Shown here: positions 37,139 to 47,028 of the stretch, piece by piece | Layout: every line of letters begins with the position of its first letter | Numbering within the stretch: the first letter of the stretch is position 1 | NCBI RefSeq assembly: GCF_014696315.1 | Contig: NZ_JACJPX010000008.1 | Span: 62,001 to 126,000, forward strand | Source of the DNA: Calothrix membranacea FACHB-236 | GTDB taxonomy: Bacteria > Cyanobacteriota > Cyanobacteriia > Cyanobacteriales > Nostocaceae | Length of the DNA stretch: 64,000 nucleotides | Direction of reading: 5' to 3' | Notes under the pieces: generated by a model | The model's database searches: none | What the model was told of the DNA's origin: nothing | The model's input: only the letters and a program-made list of their open reading frames with translations | Made by a program: the position numbers and the translations under genes

Positions 37139-37825
37139 CTAAGATTCCCTTAAAACGTAACCTACGCCTCTTACTGTTTGAATTAAACGCTTTTGACCTT
37201 CATCTTCGATTTTGAGGCGTAAGTAGCGAATATATACTTCAATTACATTAGACTCACCCATAAAGTCGTAACCCCAGACATTTTCCAGTATTTGTTCTCG
37301 GGTTAATACTTCACGGGGATGTTCCATTAAGAACTTTAATAGTTCAAATTCTTTCATAGTTAGGTCAATTACCCGTCCGTTATGGATAGCACGACGGGTA
37401 GCGATGTCTAAAACCAGTTCCCCAAAACGTAACTGTTCTGTGGTATCGATATCAGGTTTTAAGTAGAGACGAATCAACTTTAAAAAGTCTTCTGAACGGT
37501 AAGGCTTGAGGATGTAATCGTCAGCTCCTGCTTCTAAACAAGCTACACGGTCATCCACTGTATCCCGCGCCATCAGCACTAGCACAGGAGAACGCAAACC
37601 AGCTGTTCTAAGATTTTTGCACAATGAAAGTCCTGATTCACCTGCCAACATTCTGTCTAAAACAATTAAAGCAGGTTGGCGATCGCGACTATATTGTAAA
37701 CCGCTATTGGCATCATGAGCCAAAATGGATTCATAGCCTGCCTCTTGCAAATCGAAAGAAAGCTGATTAGCTAGGCTTTCATCGGTTTCAATCACTAAAA
37801 CACAAGGACTGTGAGCAGAGGTCAT
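37139..37825 (-). CDS. nblR: OmpR-type response regulator, NblR-like
   Basis: A 228-residue protein. The receiver spans residues 8-122 with the phospho-acceptor Asp in LIVLDRMLAGESG and the switch Lys in YILKPYRSEDFL. One acidic-pocket position reads VIETDE rather than DD, so phosphorylation may be atypical. The C-terminal winged helix (about 132-226) has LTMKEFELLKFLMEHPREVLTRE and VIEVYIRYLRLKIE. The stretch LMARDTVDDRVACLEAGADD and the unusual DRMLAGESGLSLC fit what I recall of cyanobacterial NblR, which controls phycobilisome degradation and high-light survival; RpaA, RpaB and ManR read differently. The name is moderately certain. Confidence 0.88.
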   Translation of the reverse strand: MTSAHSPCVLVIETDESLANQLSFDLQEAGYESILAHDANSGLQYSRDRQPALIVLDRMLAGESGLSLCKNLRTAGLRSPVLVLMARDTVDDRVACLEAGADDYILKPYRSEDFLKLIRLYLKPDIDTTEQLRFGELVLDIATRRAIHNGRVIDLTMKEFELLKFLMEHPREVLTREQILENVWGYDFMGESNVIEVYIRYLRLKIEDEGQKRLIQTVRGVGYVLRES

Positions 37826-38232
37826 ATTAATATTGCAATGTTAGGTATGGAATATTGGATTGTACAAAAGTACATAAGCTAGAGATATAATTTCTCAGTT
37901 TTTGATGGGGAATCCTAATTGAGTAGAAAAAGCTTATGGGCAAACTAGCGCTCAAAATCAAGACAAATTATACAAATTATATATATTGAATATAACTTGC
38001 CCTCAGATCGCGCTTGCGGATGTTTTAACACTTTCAGGTATGACTCATCAAATTTTACTAAGCAATTTTAATCACTAGTTCCAAATACCATAACTACATC
38101 AACAATTCTGGAAGGAAATTGGGGATTGGGGAATGGGTAATGGGTAATTGTTAATTGGGAAGTTAAGAGTGCAAATTTTTGACTTTTGAGTACAGACGCG
38201 ATTAATCGCGTCTCTCCAAATCTTGACCTTTC
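37826..38232. other. Intergenic with STRR and a palindrome
   Basis: Heptamer tract GGGTAAT/GGGGATT lies around 38118-38160, and palindrome AGACGCGATTAATCGCGTCT at about 38194-38213. The AT-rich first half should carry the response regulator promoter, which I cannot pinpoint. Confidence 0.5.
38190..38217. repeat. AGACGCGATTAATCGCGTCT palindrome
   Basis: A perfect 10+10 inverted repeat, sharing its core with the centre of the element at 23382-23492. It sits just downstream of nadK and may act as its terminator. Confidence 0.75.
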
Positions 38233-39150
38233 TTAAGGCAACTCTACCGAAGTCGGTTTGGCAATATGGGGTAGACCCCAGCCCAATTTTTCGCGCAAAA
38301 TACGGAAAAATTCTGGTGATTGTAGGCGAATGAATTTGACGCTATGTTGCGATCGCTCTAAATGTACTCTATTTTCTGGGAGAACATAACACCCACCATT
38401 ACCATCTACCACCATTACCAGACGGGGAATATTCACTGGATAAATATTTACTGGTTCCGTATCTGGAAATACCAAAGCTCTAGAAGCTAGGGAGTGAGGA
38501 CAAATCGGTACTAGTTGTAAAGCGGGTACGCCAGGGGTGACTACTGGGCCACCAGCACTTAAAGAATAAGCAGTGGAACCAGTTGGTGTAGACACAATCA
38601 CACCATCTGCTGCTATATCAACCGGCGCATGACGACCTATGGCTATTTCAAAATGGCACATAGAGGTCAAGGGTTCCCGATGCAACACCATTTCATTTAA
38701 GCAGAGTGCTTCCCAAAGCACTGCTTCTCCCCGTAAAACTTTGACGGTGAGCATTGCTCGTTCTTCAATTTCATAGTCACCCGCCATTACCTGTTCTAGG
38801 GCTTGGGGAAGTTGATTAATATAAGCTTCCGTCAAAAATCCCATGTGACCAGTATTTACTGTTAGTAGTGGAATACCGCAGGGAGCAACCTGACGAGAAG
38901 CTGCCAAAACAGTCCCGTCTCCCCCTAATACCACTGCAAACTTCATATCTGAGTCAAATCCAGGTGGCGTTAGACCAGTTATTGGGGTGTGACATACAGG
39001 ACTTTCAGGACTTGAATAGCCCAGTATGCCACCGATACTCGTTGTGATGCATACATTCCAACCGGCTGCGGTTAGTTTGTCTTTTATTTCGATAGCGATG
39101 CGAGCCGCTATCGGTTTAACGTCGTTGTAAATAATGCCTGCTTTCGGCAC
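38233..39150 (-). CDS. nadK: NAD(+) kinase
   Basis: The start is placed at the GTG at 39150 ([10 protein letters not shown]..., 305 aa); a TTG two codons further out is the alternative. Family motifs are [14 protein letters not shown] (GGDG), [19 protein letters not shown] (NE motif) and [22 protein letters not shown]. NadK phosphorylates NAD+ to NADP+, the acceptor of photosynthetic electron flow. Cyanobacteria usually have two NadK paralogues. The gene follows the ycf39 gene on the same strand, 118 bp apart, and could be cotranscribed. Confidence 0.94.
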   Translation of the reverse strand: MPKAGIIYNDVKPIAARIAIEIKDKLTAAGWNVCITTSIGGILGYSSPESPVCHTPITGLTPPGFDSDMKFAVVLGGDGTVLAASRQVAPCGIPLLTVNTGHMGFLTEAYINQLPQALEQVMAGDYEIEERAMLTVKVLRGEAVLWEALCLNEMVLHREPLTSMCHFEIAIGRHAPVDIAADGVIVSTPTGSTAYSLSAGGPVVTPGVPALQLVPICPHSLASRALVFPDTEPVNIYPVNIPRLVMVVDGNGGCYVLPENRVHLERSQHSVKFIRLQSPEFFRILREKLGWGLPHIAKPTSVELP

Positions 39151-39268
39151 ACTCAAATATCCAAGTTTAGGCGATGCTCTGTATTATGCTAATCGTTACA
39201 CATTTTTGACAATGTAGTCATGAGTTTTAAGTCAAAAGTGTAATATCTATCTCAAAGTTGATCGTTAA

Positions 39269-40267
39269 CTATTGACCATTAACTTTAGAAGACTGCTTAA
39301 ACGGTGTCTTTTTAGATTTCTGCTTTTGACTTTGTTTCTTTTCGTAATCTAATTCTTTAAGTTTTTTCATAATACGGCTAAAGTACTCTTGCAAGTAGCT
39401 TTCCAGGGTGGTGGTTTGTTGTGGGTCAATACCAAACACTTGGTATACATCGTCCATTGGCGCATTGAGAGGTTTCCCGCTAGCTAAAACTTCTGTAAAT
39501 GCCAATCTATCAGCCACATTCCATCCCCACTGGAAGAACCGCATAAAATGCCGTACTGTACGCAATAAGTTGATCGGCATTCGTGTGACTCTGGCTTCTT
39601 TTCCAGATAAGCGTTCACACACACTAATAATTTCCTGGGCGCTCCAAGCACGAGTACCCACAACTGGGAAGGTTTGTTTTTCGGTTTCTGGTACACTCAA
39701 AGCCCGAATCGCAAACTTAGCAATGTCCAAAGTATCCATATAGGCTACAGGAGAAGATTCACCTGTTACCCAAACCGGTTGGTTTTCCAAAATGGGAATT
39801 CCATATTGACCGATTAAGCCTTGCATAAATCCAGCTAAGCGTAAGATGGTATACTTTAAACCAGACTCAGCTAGGAAAAGCTCTGTACAACGCTTAATTT
39901 CCATTAAGGGTACTTCTGGGTACTTCTCAGACTCCAGAATTGAAAAGAAAATAAAGCGTTCTACACCCGCAGCTTTAGCAGCTTGTATTAATGCTACCTT
40001 GCCGTCCCAGTCAACTTGTTTAATGCTCAGTGAATCTGTCGGGCGAGATGTAGCCGCATCAATTACTGCGGTTACTCCTTCCAATGCTCTAGGAAGGGTT
40101 TCGGGATAACATAAATCTCCGCCTACGAGTTCTGCACCCCACTCTTTGAGAAAAGCAGCTTTTTTGGTACTCCGGACAAGACAGCGCACCTTATACCCCT
40201 CATCGATAGCACGACGAGCCACTTGTCTTCCTAAGGTGCCAGTGGCACCGACGATTAATATAGTCAT
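39269..40267 (-). CDS. ycf39: Ycf39/HCF244-like NmrA-type SDR, photosystem II assembly factor
   Basis: A 332-residue atypical short-chain dehydrogenase. The nucleotide-binding loop is ILIVGATGTLGRQVARRA, the next strand LVRSTKKAAFLKEWGAELVGGDL, and the catalytic Tyr-Lys pair is replaced (MEIKRCTE in place of YxxxK), as in this family. The C-terminus is strongly basic. Ycf39 binds high-light-inducible proteins and assists chlorophyll insertion into newly made D1 in known systems. It lies 200 bp downstream of petM on the same strand, after the petM terminator. Confidence in the family is high, from the distinctive sequence GFMQGLIGQYGIPILE. Confidence 0.93.
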   Translation of the reverse strand: MTILIVGATGTLGRQVARRAIDEGYKVRCLVRSTKKAAFLKEWGAELVGGDLCYPETLPRALEGVTAVIDAATSRPTDSLSIKQVDWDGKVALIQAAKAAGVERFIFFSILESEKYPEVPLMEIKRCTELFLAESGLKYTILRLAGFMQGLIGQYGIPILENQPVWVTGESSPVAYMDTLDIAKFAIRALSVPETEKQTFPVVGTRAWSAQEIISVCERLSGKEARVTRMPINLLRTVRHFMRFFQWGWNVADRLAFTEVLASGKPLNAPMDDVYQVFGIDPQQTTTLESYLQEYFSRIMKKLKELDYEKKQSQKQKSKKTPFKQSSKVNGQ

Positions 40268-40381
40268 GAGGGTTGTAACAATTTTTTAAATTTATATGAA
40301 AAGAATTTTAACAGAATCACTAAAGAAACAAAAGTTTACAATTTTTTCAGAAAGATATTATTCATAGAGACAGTCCGTCGG

Positions 40382-40410
40382 AAAAAGCTTTGTCCGAAAA
40401 CCGGACAAGC
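40382..40410 (-). terminator. petM terminator
   Basis: On the - strand GCTTGTCCG, loop GTTTT, CGGACAAAGC, then TTTTT. It lies about 57 bases past the petM stop codon and separates petM from ycf39. Confidence 0.8.
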
Positions 40411-40466
40411 TATTTCCCTCAAGAGACAACAGCCTCTAGCTGCTGAAAATGGGTTCCTGAGAAGAA

Positions 40467-40571
40467 TTATTCTTCTACACCCTGAATTTTCAGTAATAAA
40501 GCACCTAAGGCCCAACCTACAAAGATTAAACCGAAGGACAACAGAGCTGCATTCAACATTTCACCGCTCAT
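40467..40571 (-). CDS. petM: Cytochrome b6f complex subunit PetM
   Basis: A 34-residue protein translated from 40571 to the stop at 40467. It starts [20 protein letters not shown] and ends [12 protein letters not shown] single transmembrane helix covers about residues 6-28, with a short charged C-terminus. The sequence agrees with cyanobacterial PetM (b6f subunit VII), a small peripheral helix of the thylakoid cytochrome b6f complex. AAGGAGA lies 9-15 bases before the ATG, and a terminator follows the gene. It is too short for most ORF thresholds and easily missed. Confidence 0.96.
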   Translation of the reverse strand: MSGEMLNAALLSFGLIFVGWALGALLLKIQGVEE

Positions 40572-40877
40572 TGGTGCGATTCTCCTTAGCGAATGGTTTA
40601 CTGAATATGTCTCGCCGTTAAAACCTGCTGACATGAGATTGCTAACAAGTTTAAGTCAACTAGGTCTACCAGAAGCTTGATCACAGCTACTGTTGCATGA
40701 GACCAGTGTAAATAATTTTAAACCAGTTTGGGGGTTAAACCCTACTATTGGTATGTGGGGAGAGAGTTAGGGGGACTAGATAGAAAAAGATGAAGTTGCT
40801 TTTTATGAGAAATCTATCTTGGCGAGGATTGTTATAAGCTGGGTATTTATTGAAAAAACTATAAATTAATTAAATAT
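40572..40877. other. Intergenic between divergent petM and pdxA
   Basis: Should hold both promoters. The petM ribosome site is clear. A TATAAG-like -10 near 40831 could serve pdxA. Nothing else stands out. Confidence 0.4.
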
Positions 40878-41981
40878 ATGTATCAAGTTAATAAAAATAA
40901 ATTTGTAAATTCATCTTTAGAGAATCGCCCTCGCTTGGCGCTAACATTGGGAGATCCAGCCGGAATAGGGACTGAGGTGATTTTAAAAGCTTTGGCTGAT
41001 CCAAATATAAGCCAAAAATTTAACGTAACAGTTATAGGTAATTTAGATTTATTAGTGCAAACTCACAAGAATTTATTGAGTTTAACTAATAATCTCGTCC
41101 CTTTGGCAAATCCTGAGCAATTGTCAGTGATTGATGTGCCATTGCCAAGGGAAATCAAAGATGAAATTATGATCAGTACTGGTAATCAGGCTAGTGGTGC
41201 GGCTAGTTTTGCCTACATGGAATATGCGATCGCCCAAACATTAGCTGGTAAATTTGATGGTATCGTTACTGCCCCGATCGCTAAATCAGCTTGGAAGGCG
41301 GCGGGATATAATTATCCAGGGCAAACGGAACTTTTAGCCGAAAAGTCTGGTGTTGAGCGCTTTGGGATGTTATTTGTGGCGCGATCGCCTTATACTGGTT
41401 GGACGCTCAGAGCATTGCTTGCTACTACACATATACCTTTACGTCAAGTAGCAGATACCTTAACACCGCAGTTACTTAGCAAGAAGCTAGATTTGCTAGT
41501 GGAATGTTTAGAGAAAGATTTTGGCATAGAGAATGGGAAAATTGCGATCGCGGGTTTAAATCCCCATAGTGGCGAACAGGGACAATTGGGAACTGAAGAA
41601 ATAGATTGGTTAATTCCCTGGTTAGAACAAGAACGCCACAATCGCCCAAATTTGCGCTTAGAAGGGCCAATACCACCAGATACGATGTGGGTTAAACCCG
41701 GTCAAGCTTGGTATGGCAATACTAACAGCCAAAATCCGGCTGATGGCTATTTGGCGCTTTACCACGACCAAGGCTTAATTCCCGTCAAGTTGATGGCGTT
41801 TGACCGTGCAGTTAATACCACTATAGGTCTACCTTTTGTGAGAACTTCACCGGATCATGGAACAGCATTTGATATTGCGGGTAAAGGAATTGCTGATGCT
41901 ACAAGTATGAAAGCAGCCATTGTGTTAGCGGCGGAGTTAGTTAGTCAAAGACTAACCACAAAGTTGACTGTTGAATGTTAA
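40878..41981 (+). CDS. pdxA: 4-hydroxythreonine-4-phosphate dehydrogenase
   Basis: A 367-residue protein with the PdxA signature blocks [13 protein letters not shown] near the N-terminus, [36 protein letters not shown] (metal-binding His), [26 protein letters not shown] (second metal His) and [18 protein letters not shown] (third). It oxidises 4-phosphohydroxythreonine in pyridoxal phosphate synthesis using NAD(P)+ and a divalent metal. About 17 extra N-terminal residues precede the usual start. The gene ends directly in a heptamer tract, which begins at the stop codon. Confidence 0.94.
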   Translation: MYQVNKNKFVNSSLENRPRLALTLGDPAGIGTEVILKALADPNISQKFNVTVIGNLDLLVQTHKNLLSLTNNLVPLANPEQLSVIDVPLPREIKDEIMISTGNQASGAASFAYMEYAIAQTLAGKFDGIVTAPIAKSAWKAAGYNYPGQTELLAEKSGVERFGMLFVARSPYTGWTLRALLATTHIPLRQVADTLTPQLLSKKLDLLVECLEKDFGIENGKIAIAGLNPHSGEQGQLGTEEIDWLIPWLEQERHNRPNLRLEGPIPPDTMWVKPGQAWYGNTNSQNPADGYLALYHDQGLIPVKLMAFDRAVNTTIGLPFVRTSPDHGTAFDIAGKGIADATSMKAAIVLAAELVSQRLTTKLTVEC

Positions 41982-42053
41982 CTGTTGACTGTTGACTGTT
42001 GACTGTTGACTGTTGACTGTTGACTGTTGACTGTTGACTGTTGACTGTTGACT
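41981..42053. repeat. STRR heptamer tract (TTGACTG x about 10)
   Basis: Uninterrupted TTGACTG heptamers start at the pdxA stop codon. Each unit contains TTGAC. Confidence 0.97.
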
Positions 42054-42265
42054 ACCACAACGGATATTTTTCATAACTGAAATAGGATTGCTATATTTTC
42101 AATGCAAACATCAACACACCACTGCTGTGTCCCCAGCAATCATTTTCAATCTTTATTGCATTAATATTAAGTTGTGCGGTTTCCCCATAGACCGCGCAAC
42201 TATCCTACCTAAATTTATGAAAATAATTTTTCAAATTGGTATTAATTACAATTACCAACTACTAA

Positions 42266-45200
42266 TTATCCTTTTACATGATTACGACTAATAGCTAAAG
42301 CTTGATTGACTTCATTTAATAAATCTTCCATTGATATTGAGCGCGGTAAAATCTGAGCAGAAATTGTATTTCCTACAGTTTTGATAGTTTCTAATCCATT
42401 CTTTTTGGTTCTCTCGCTTCCTGCCTGGACTCTAGCCCTTGAGGAATTTAATTGCTGGTCAAGTATTAAAATGGGTGGCAGATTAATTGGTAAATCTCCT
42501 AATGCTTTTAATGCTTTCAACATTTCTTTAGGTATAGTAGATTCTCCTAAACCAATTAAGAGTAAATCAACGCTTTGATGGCGAATTTGTTGTAAGACTT
42601 CTGTCCAACAACTACCCATTGCGGCTTTTAAGCCAGCGGTTTGCAAGTATTGAATTAAGGCTTGAAACCACTCAGATCCCCTTTCAGCAGTTTCATTACT
42701 CAGTGAAGAGTTCTTTTCGGCACGATAACCCCTAACAGGCTTACGTCTTCCCTGAGGTAAATCTCGCAGCATGGTAATATCCACCACTAAAATACTTGGT
42801 GGGCAACATATCCCCGAAGCAATCTGTAGTACTGACAATAAAGCATCAGTTTTACTTGCACTACTGCTGTTGTCTTTACCCATTGGGGTTAAGCAAGGAA
42901 ACACAGATAATCCAGGGATTTGGGAAGCTGCTAGGGTAGTGACGACATCGCAAGTCACCAGCGGTAACGCCGCCAATCGCGGATGTTGGCTGAGTTGTTG
43001 CAGGTAGGCTTGCGCTACAGGAGTTTCTACATCTAGTAACACGACATCAAACTGCCAAACTCTAGCTAACAGTTCTGCCTGATCTAGATCATCTACTTCG
43101 ATAACTCGGTGTTCTCGCAATGAAGGGTAGGGATTAATCGCTTCCAATTCTGGATTGACTAATCGCAGAATTCGCAGCGGGGTTTTCATCAGAGATATGT
43201 CGTTGCTGTCCAACCCTGATTGCGAACTTGTTGGTTTAGCACATAGAGTTTCTAACAGTGGCACCAAGGCTTGATGCTGCACTGGTAAGCTTAAAAAACC
43301 ATCGGCTCTGTTAGCGAATGCCTGTTCCTTTTCGGCTCCCGTGGCTGTCACAATTAAGGGAATGTGGCGAGTTGCGGCATCAGATTTAAGTAAGGTGAGT
43401 ACATCCCAACCGGATAACAGTGGTAGCAGTGGATTTAAGAATACAGCTTTTGGTTGTAAGCGACGGGCTTTTTCTACTGCTTCTGTTCCCGATCGCGCAA
43501 TGACTACGCGGTAACCTAAACCTTTAAGCTGATCTGTTAAATCTTCAATATATCGGGCTACTGCTTCAACTACTAATACCAGCCTTTTTGAAGATACTAG
43601 CTGTTTTGTCGATGGGTTAACTAGCTGACGCGTTGATGTTGTGTGGCCACGTGTTCTGGTATTGGCTGTATCACTGTACTCTAGATTTTCCTCCTCTTGT
43701 TCAGAAAAGCCTGTTTTGGGTGGGCTAGGTGGTAAAAGCAGAGTAAATTGGCTGCCTTTGCCTTCCCGCGACAGAAAGCTGACATCCCCACCATGAAGCC
43801 TTGCCAAAGCCCTAGTCAAGACTAGCCCTAAACCAGTGCCTTCAAATTGCCGAGTCAGGGGATTTTCTAGCTGTTGAAATTTTTGAAAGATTAAATGTTG
43901 CTGGTGTTCGGGAATACCAATGCCTGTATCCCAAACTGTAAAGGCAATCCACCCTTCCCAATGACTTACCCGCAAGCCAATTTCCCCAGATTCTTCCGTA
44001 AATTTAAAGGCATTGGAAAGCAGGTGTACCAACATTTGCCGCAGACGTAATTCATCTGCCACCATCTGCTCTAAACCTGGTTCAATGACGATGCTAAATT
44101 GATGTTCGCTCGCACGGTTAGCAGGAGATGGTTTGATGGTTTTAGGTTTATTGCTTTGAGTTTGAATCGCTTTTGCTTCAGATAGGGCGCGATCGCAAAC
44201 TGCCTGAATATTCACTGGGGCTAGGGTCAGATCCATCTGCCCTGTCTCCATGCGGGTTAAATCTAAAATATCGTTGACCACACTCATCAAATGTCGTCCG
44301 CTTTGATGAATTAGTCCGGCATAACGGGCTTGACGTTCGTTTAATTCTCCTAATTGCTGATCTACCAACAACCGTGATAACCCTAAAACAGCAGTTAGGG
44401 GTGTCTTCAGTTCATGGCTAATACAAGCTAAAAACTCATCTTTTAAACGATTTAATTGAATCAGATCGGCATTTTTGGCCGCTAGTTCTTTACTAAGCTG
44501 TTGTTGTTCGGTGACATCAGTAGCTAACACTAGCCACAGATCATCAGTATTGATATTTAAATCTTGATTACTCAGCGTGATTTCTGTATCAGAACTTAAA
44601 ACTTTTAACTCTGGACTATCTAAAGGAATTTTGGCAAACTGCCAAACTCGCTCTTGACCATTTTGCACCTCTACAATACAGGTGCAAGTCCCCATCTGGC
44701 TATCCCAGAAGCATTGATTGGATGAGTCCTCGGAAGGATTATCTGCAGGCAATGGCGTAGATTGTAAGTTGCCAGACAAGCCTTCTGTGAAAAAGTTGGG
44801 AGTAGCAGGTTCAGATCTGAGTTTCCGCTTTGGCGGGATGGGTTCACTTCTCAAGGATAAGGTACTCTCATCCAAATGCAGTTTGATGGGCGTAGCTGGC
44901 TCTTGCTGACTATAAGCATTATCTGTCACATGGGTATAATGCCTATTGACTTGTTGTGTGGCATATTCTGCCTGTTTGGCTCTGGTAGGGATGAGTATGC
45001 GCTCTACTTGTCGCCTGACTTCTTCTGGATTTTTCAATATCCCCAATTGCTGCCACCACGCTGGATTTTGTGCCACCACCTCTCCAGTACCAGTTTGCAA
45101 CATCAAAGGCCAAGGCAAGCGTTCTAACAATTGCACCAGTGGCTGATAAACTGATGTTTGGCAAGGATTGGGGATCTGTACTGGGGATTGACTTGCTATG

Positions 45201-45676
45201 GCAACATCTTCTCTAACTTCATCTTCTACATATTGAGAAATTGCTGCTTTTTGACCTGCTAATAATGCCAACAATCGTGAGCTATCTAGCAAGCCCACAA
45301 ATTTTCCATCCGGATCAATGAGCGCCCAATTAAAATTATTGTGATTGATTTGAGTTTGTTGGTAGCGCAAAAATAAGCCAAATTGCTCTACGCGCTCAAT
45401 AGCTGGTATGGTTTGTATTGGTTCAATTAATGATATTGCGAAATTTGAAACTGGTTGTTGTAAGTTGAGGCGATCGCCTCCTACTGCTGCCAATAGTTTT
45501 TGAATGCATCTGGCAGAGTGCAGCAACCCAACTGGGCGTTGCTGCTGATTTACCAATACCACGCGATCGCACTGCTCTTTTTCAAAAATCTCCAGCACCA
45601 TTGCCAGAGTACTTGTTTCTATGCAGATGGGTACGGTTGCTAGAAAGTCATAAAGCGGGTACTGTAGCATTGACAT
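42266..45676 (-). CDS. Hybrid histidine kinase: CBS pair, PAS-like, HisKA-HATPase and degenerate receivers
   Basis: A 1,136-residue cytosolic protein divergent from kaiA. Residues 1-140 form a CBS pair (VVLVNQQQRPVGLLHS; ALIDPDGKFVGLLDSS). A PAS-like segment (about 170-390) has a low-complexity insert. HisKA carries His421 in SHELKTP, and the HATPase carries DTGIGIP and GTGLGL boxes (about 530-650). The next domain (about 695-815) has a receiver fold but Asn748 (FLNPLLPLLSG) where the phospho-acceptor Asp belongs, and no KP lysine. Two further receiver-like regions (about 830-920 and 940-1110) are also incomplete: LLDVETP keeps an Asp, LLIGLGES does not. The location matches the hybrid kinase beside kai in Anabaena as I recall it. 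Confidence 0.92.
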   Translation of the reverse strand: MSMLQYPLYDFLATVPICIETSTLAMVLEIFEKEQCDRVVLVNQQQRPVGLLHSARCIQKLLAAVGGDRLNLQQPVSNFAISLIEPIQTIPAIERVEQFGLFLRYQQTQINHNNFNWALIDPDGKFVGLLDSSRLLALLAGQKAAISQYVEDEVREDVAIASQSPVQIPNPCQTSVYQPLVQLLERLPWPLMLQTGTGEVVAQNPAWWQQLGILKNPEEVRRQVERILIPTRAKQAEYATQQVNRHYTHVTDNAYSQQEPATPIKLHLDESTLSLRSEPIPPKRKLRSEPATPNFFTEGLSGNLQSTPLPADNPSEDSSNQCFWDSQMGTCTCIVEVQNGQERVWQFAKIPLDSPELKVLSSDTEITLSNQDLNINTDDLWLVLATDVTEQQQLSKELAAKNADLIQLNRLKDEFLACISHELKTPLTAVLGLSRLLVDQQLGELNERQARYAGLIHQSGRHLMSVVNDILDLTRMETGQMDLTLAPVNIQAVCDRALSEAKAIQTQSNKPKTIKPSPANRASEHQFSIVIEPGLEQMVADELRLRQMLVHLLSNAFKFTEESGEIGLRVSHWEGWIAFTVWDTGIGIPEHQQHLIFQKFQQLENPLTRQFEGTGLGLVLTRALARLHGGDVSFLSREGKGSQFTLLLPPSPPKTGFSEQEEENLEYSDTANTRTRGHTTSTRQLVNPSTKQLVSSKRLVLVVEAVARYIEDLTDQLKGLGYRVVIARSGTEAVEKARRLQPKAVFLNPLLPLLSGWDVLTLLKSDAATRHIPLIVTATGAEKEQAFANRADGFLSLPVQHQALVPLLETLCAKPTSSQSGLDSNDISLMKTPLRILRLVNPELEAINPYPSLREHRVIEVDDLDQAELLARVWQFDVVLLDVETPVAQAYLQQLSQHPRLAALPLVTCDVVTTLAASQIPGLSVFPCLTPMGKDNSSSASKTDALLSVLQIASGICCPPSILVVDITMLRDLPQGRRKPVRGYRAEKNSSLSNETAERGSEWFQALIQYLQTAGLKAAMGSCWTEVLQQIRHQSVDLLLIGLGESTIPKEMLKALKALGDLPINLPPILILDQQLNSSRARVQAGSERTKKNGLETIKTVGNTISAQILPRSISMEDLLNEVNQALAISRNHVKG

Positions 45677-46339
45677 ACGGCTTCGGTGGTTGTTCTTCCA
45701 GGAAGCCTCTGGTCTTACGATTAGCTTTGGGGCAGATAACGCTCAGACCTGAAGCAATATCCTTTCAGAAGACTCTAATAAAGAATTCTGGTGAAAATTT
45801 CAATGCCATTGAACTATGGGCTTTGCCCTGACTGACACTTGTTACGTATACTCATGTTCATGTCTGTGGCATTTCCCTTTTTTGCATTTTACTGCGGACA
45901 ATTATTCTAACCAGTATTCTGACTGGTGTTAAAAATCCTCCTTGCGCGCATTAGCTAAAACAATTATGGCTCTAAAGATTCGCTTTAGAACCTTGAGGAA
46001 TTATAATGATTTAGAATGCGACAATCCGTTAAGTTCGTTTAAGTATCTTATCAAGGAGCAAATAAAAAATCCTTATTTGGATAGATATACATGATGATAA
46101 TCATCTACTAACAATGCTCTCTATGAGCAACGTGGCATCAACAAGTTATTAAGTCTTACGGCTTAATAACTGCATTAGTCTTTTGAGTGCCCCGCCCTTG
46201 TGCTGACACGAATTCTTCTCTTGATGGCTATTAATTTAGTTAAATTCACACCTAACTTGAGCCCATAACGGTCTCCTGGGTTGAATAATCTCACTAAAAT
46301 TGCTCAAGGCGCTAGAGGATACGTATAGACCAAACACAA
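45677..46339. other. Divergent control region between the hybrid kinase and kaiA
   Basis: 663 bases without a coding frame. It holds a perfect 10-bp-stem hairpin at 46144-46171. Promoters for both directions must lie here, but no consensus pair is convincing. Confidence 0.45.
46144..46171. repeat. Perfect hairpin upstream of kaiA
   Basis: Arms AGTTATTAAG and CTTAATAACT are separated by 8 bases. There is no T-run, so it is more likely a binding site or dispersed palindrome than a terminator. Confidence 0.6.
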
Positions 46340-46519
46340 ATGTTATTACCAATATTAATTCTCCCACCGCATATTAAAAAAACTTTATATTATTTATTAA
46401 CCTTAGTTATTTGTCCAAGGCGGGCTGGGTGGATATTTAACTTGCCTAACACCATTACAAATAACAAGTTTGTTATCACATCTTTTCCGTTATTGGATAC
46501 TTTTAATATAAATTTTTTC

Positions 46520-46924
46520 ATGAAGGGCTTGCTACCCAACAATAATGAAAACTTCATTGCAAAATATTGCTATGGATTTGCATCTTATAAGGAAAAACAC
46601 CAGAATTTGTTTCAACAGATGGATGCACACGACCGAGAACAGTTGTTGCGAGAAATCAAATCTGATTACCGAGAAATACTTATATACTACTTTACTACAG
46701 AACAAACTGTAAAAGAAAAGATTGATAAATTTATCAATGCAGTATTTTGTGCTAATATTCCTGTGCCCCAAATCATCGAAATGCACATGGAGTTAATTGA
46801 CGAATTCTCTAAACAGTTAAGATTAGAAGGAAGGAGTGATGAAACATTACTAGATTATCGACTGGCATTAATAGATATTCTGGCTCACTTGTGTGAAACT
46901 TATAGATGTTCGATATATAAATAA
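46520..46924 (+). CDS. kaiA: Circadian clock protein KaiA, short form
   Basis: The C-terminal KaiC-activating domain is clear: LLREIKSDYREILIYYF, FINAVFCANIPVPQIIEMH, IDEFSKQLRLEGRSDETLLDYRLALIDILAHL. It forms the four-helix dimer that holds the KaiC tail and stimulates KaiC autophosphorylation. The N-terminal pseudo-receiver domain of Synechococcus KaiA is absent, as in Anabaena, whose KaiA has about 102 residues. The start is uncertain: the ATG at 46520 gives 134 aa, the ATG at 46619 gives 101 aa (closest to Anabaena), and the frame reaches 46340 (194 aa) with unconvincing hydrophobic sequence. None has a good ribosome site. Confidence 0.88.
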   Translation: MKGLLPNNNENFIAKYCYGFASYKEKHQNLFQQMDAHDREQLLREIKSDYREILIYYFTTEQTVKEKIDKFINAVFCANIPVPQIIEMHMELIDEFSKQLRLEGRSDETLLDYRLALIDILAHLCETYRCSIYK

Positions 46925-47028
46925 AGTCAATGTATCGAAGTTAAGCTTGGCAAAAACAGCTGCTATGACTCCTGACCAATGCTTTTTCACTACCTCTATT
47001 TCTAGCCTCAAGTTTAGCCTGTATATTT

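Noticed and set aside
41981-42053. Multiple sigma70 -35 boxes (TTGACT) as a promoter cluster
   Set aside because: The TTGACTG units are an STRR tract; no properly spaced -10 elements accompany them.
44718-45831. + strand frames of 63-83 codons opposite the CBS hybrid kinase
   Set aside because: Antisense shadows of a well-supported gene with no ribosome sites or family resemblance.
46340-46519. 60-residue N-terminal extension of KaiA as a remnant pseudo-receiver domain
   Set aside because: The sequence has no receiver-fold motif and is hydrophobic, low-information sequence; short KaiA proteins of relatives start much later.
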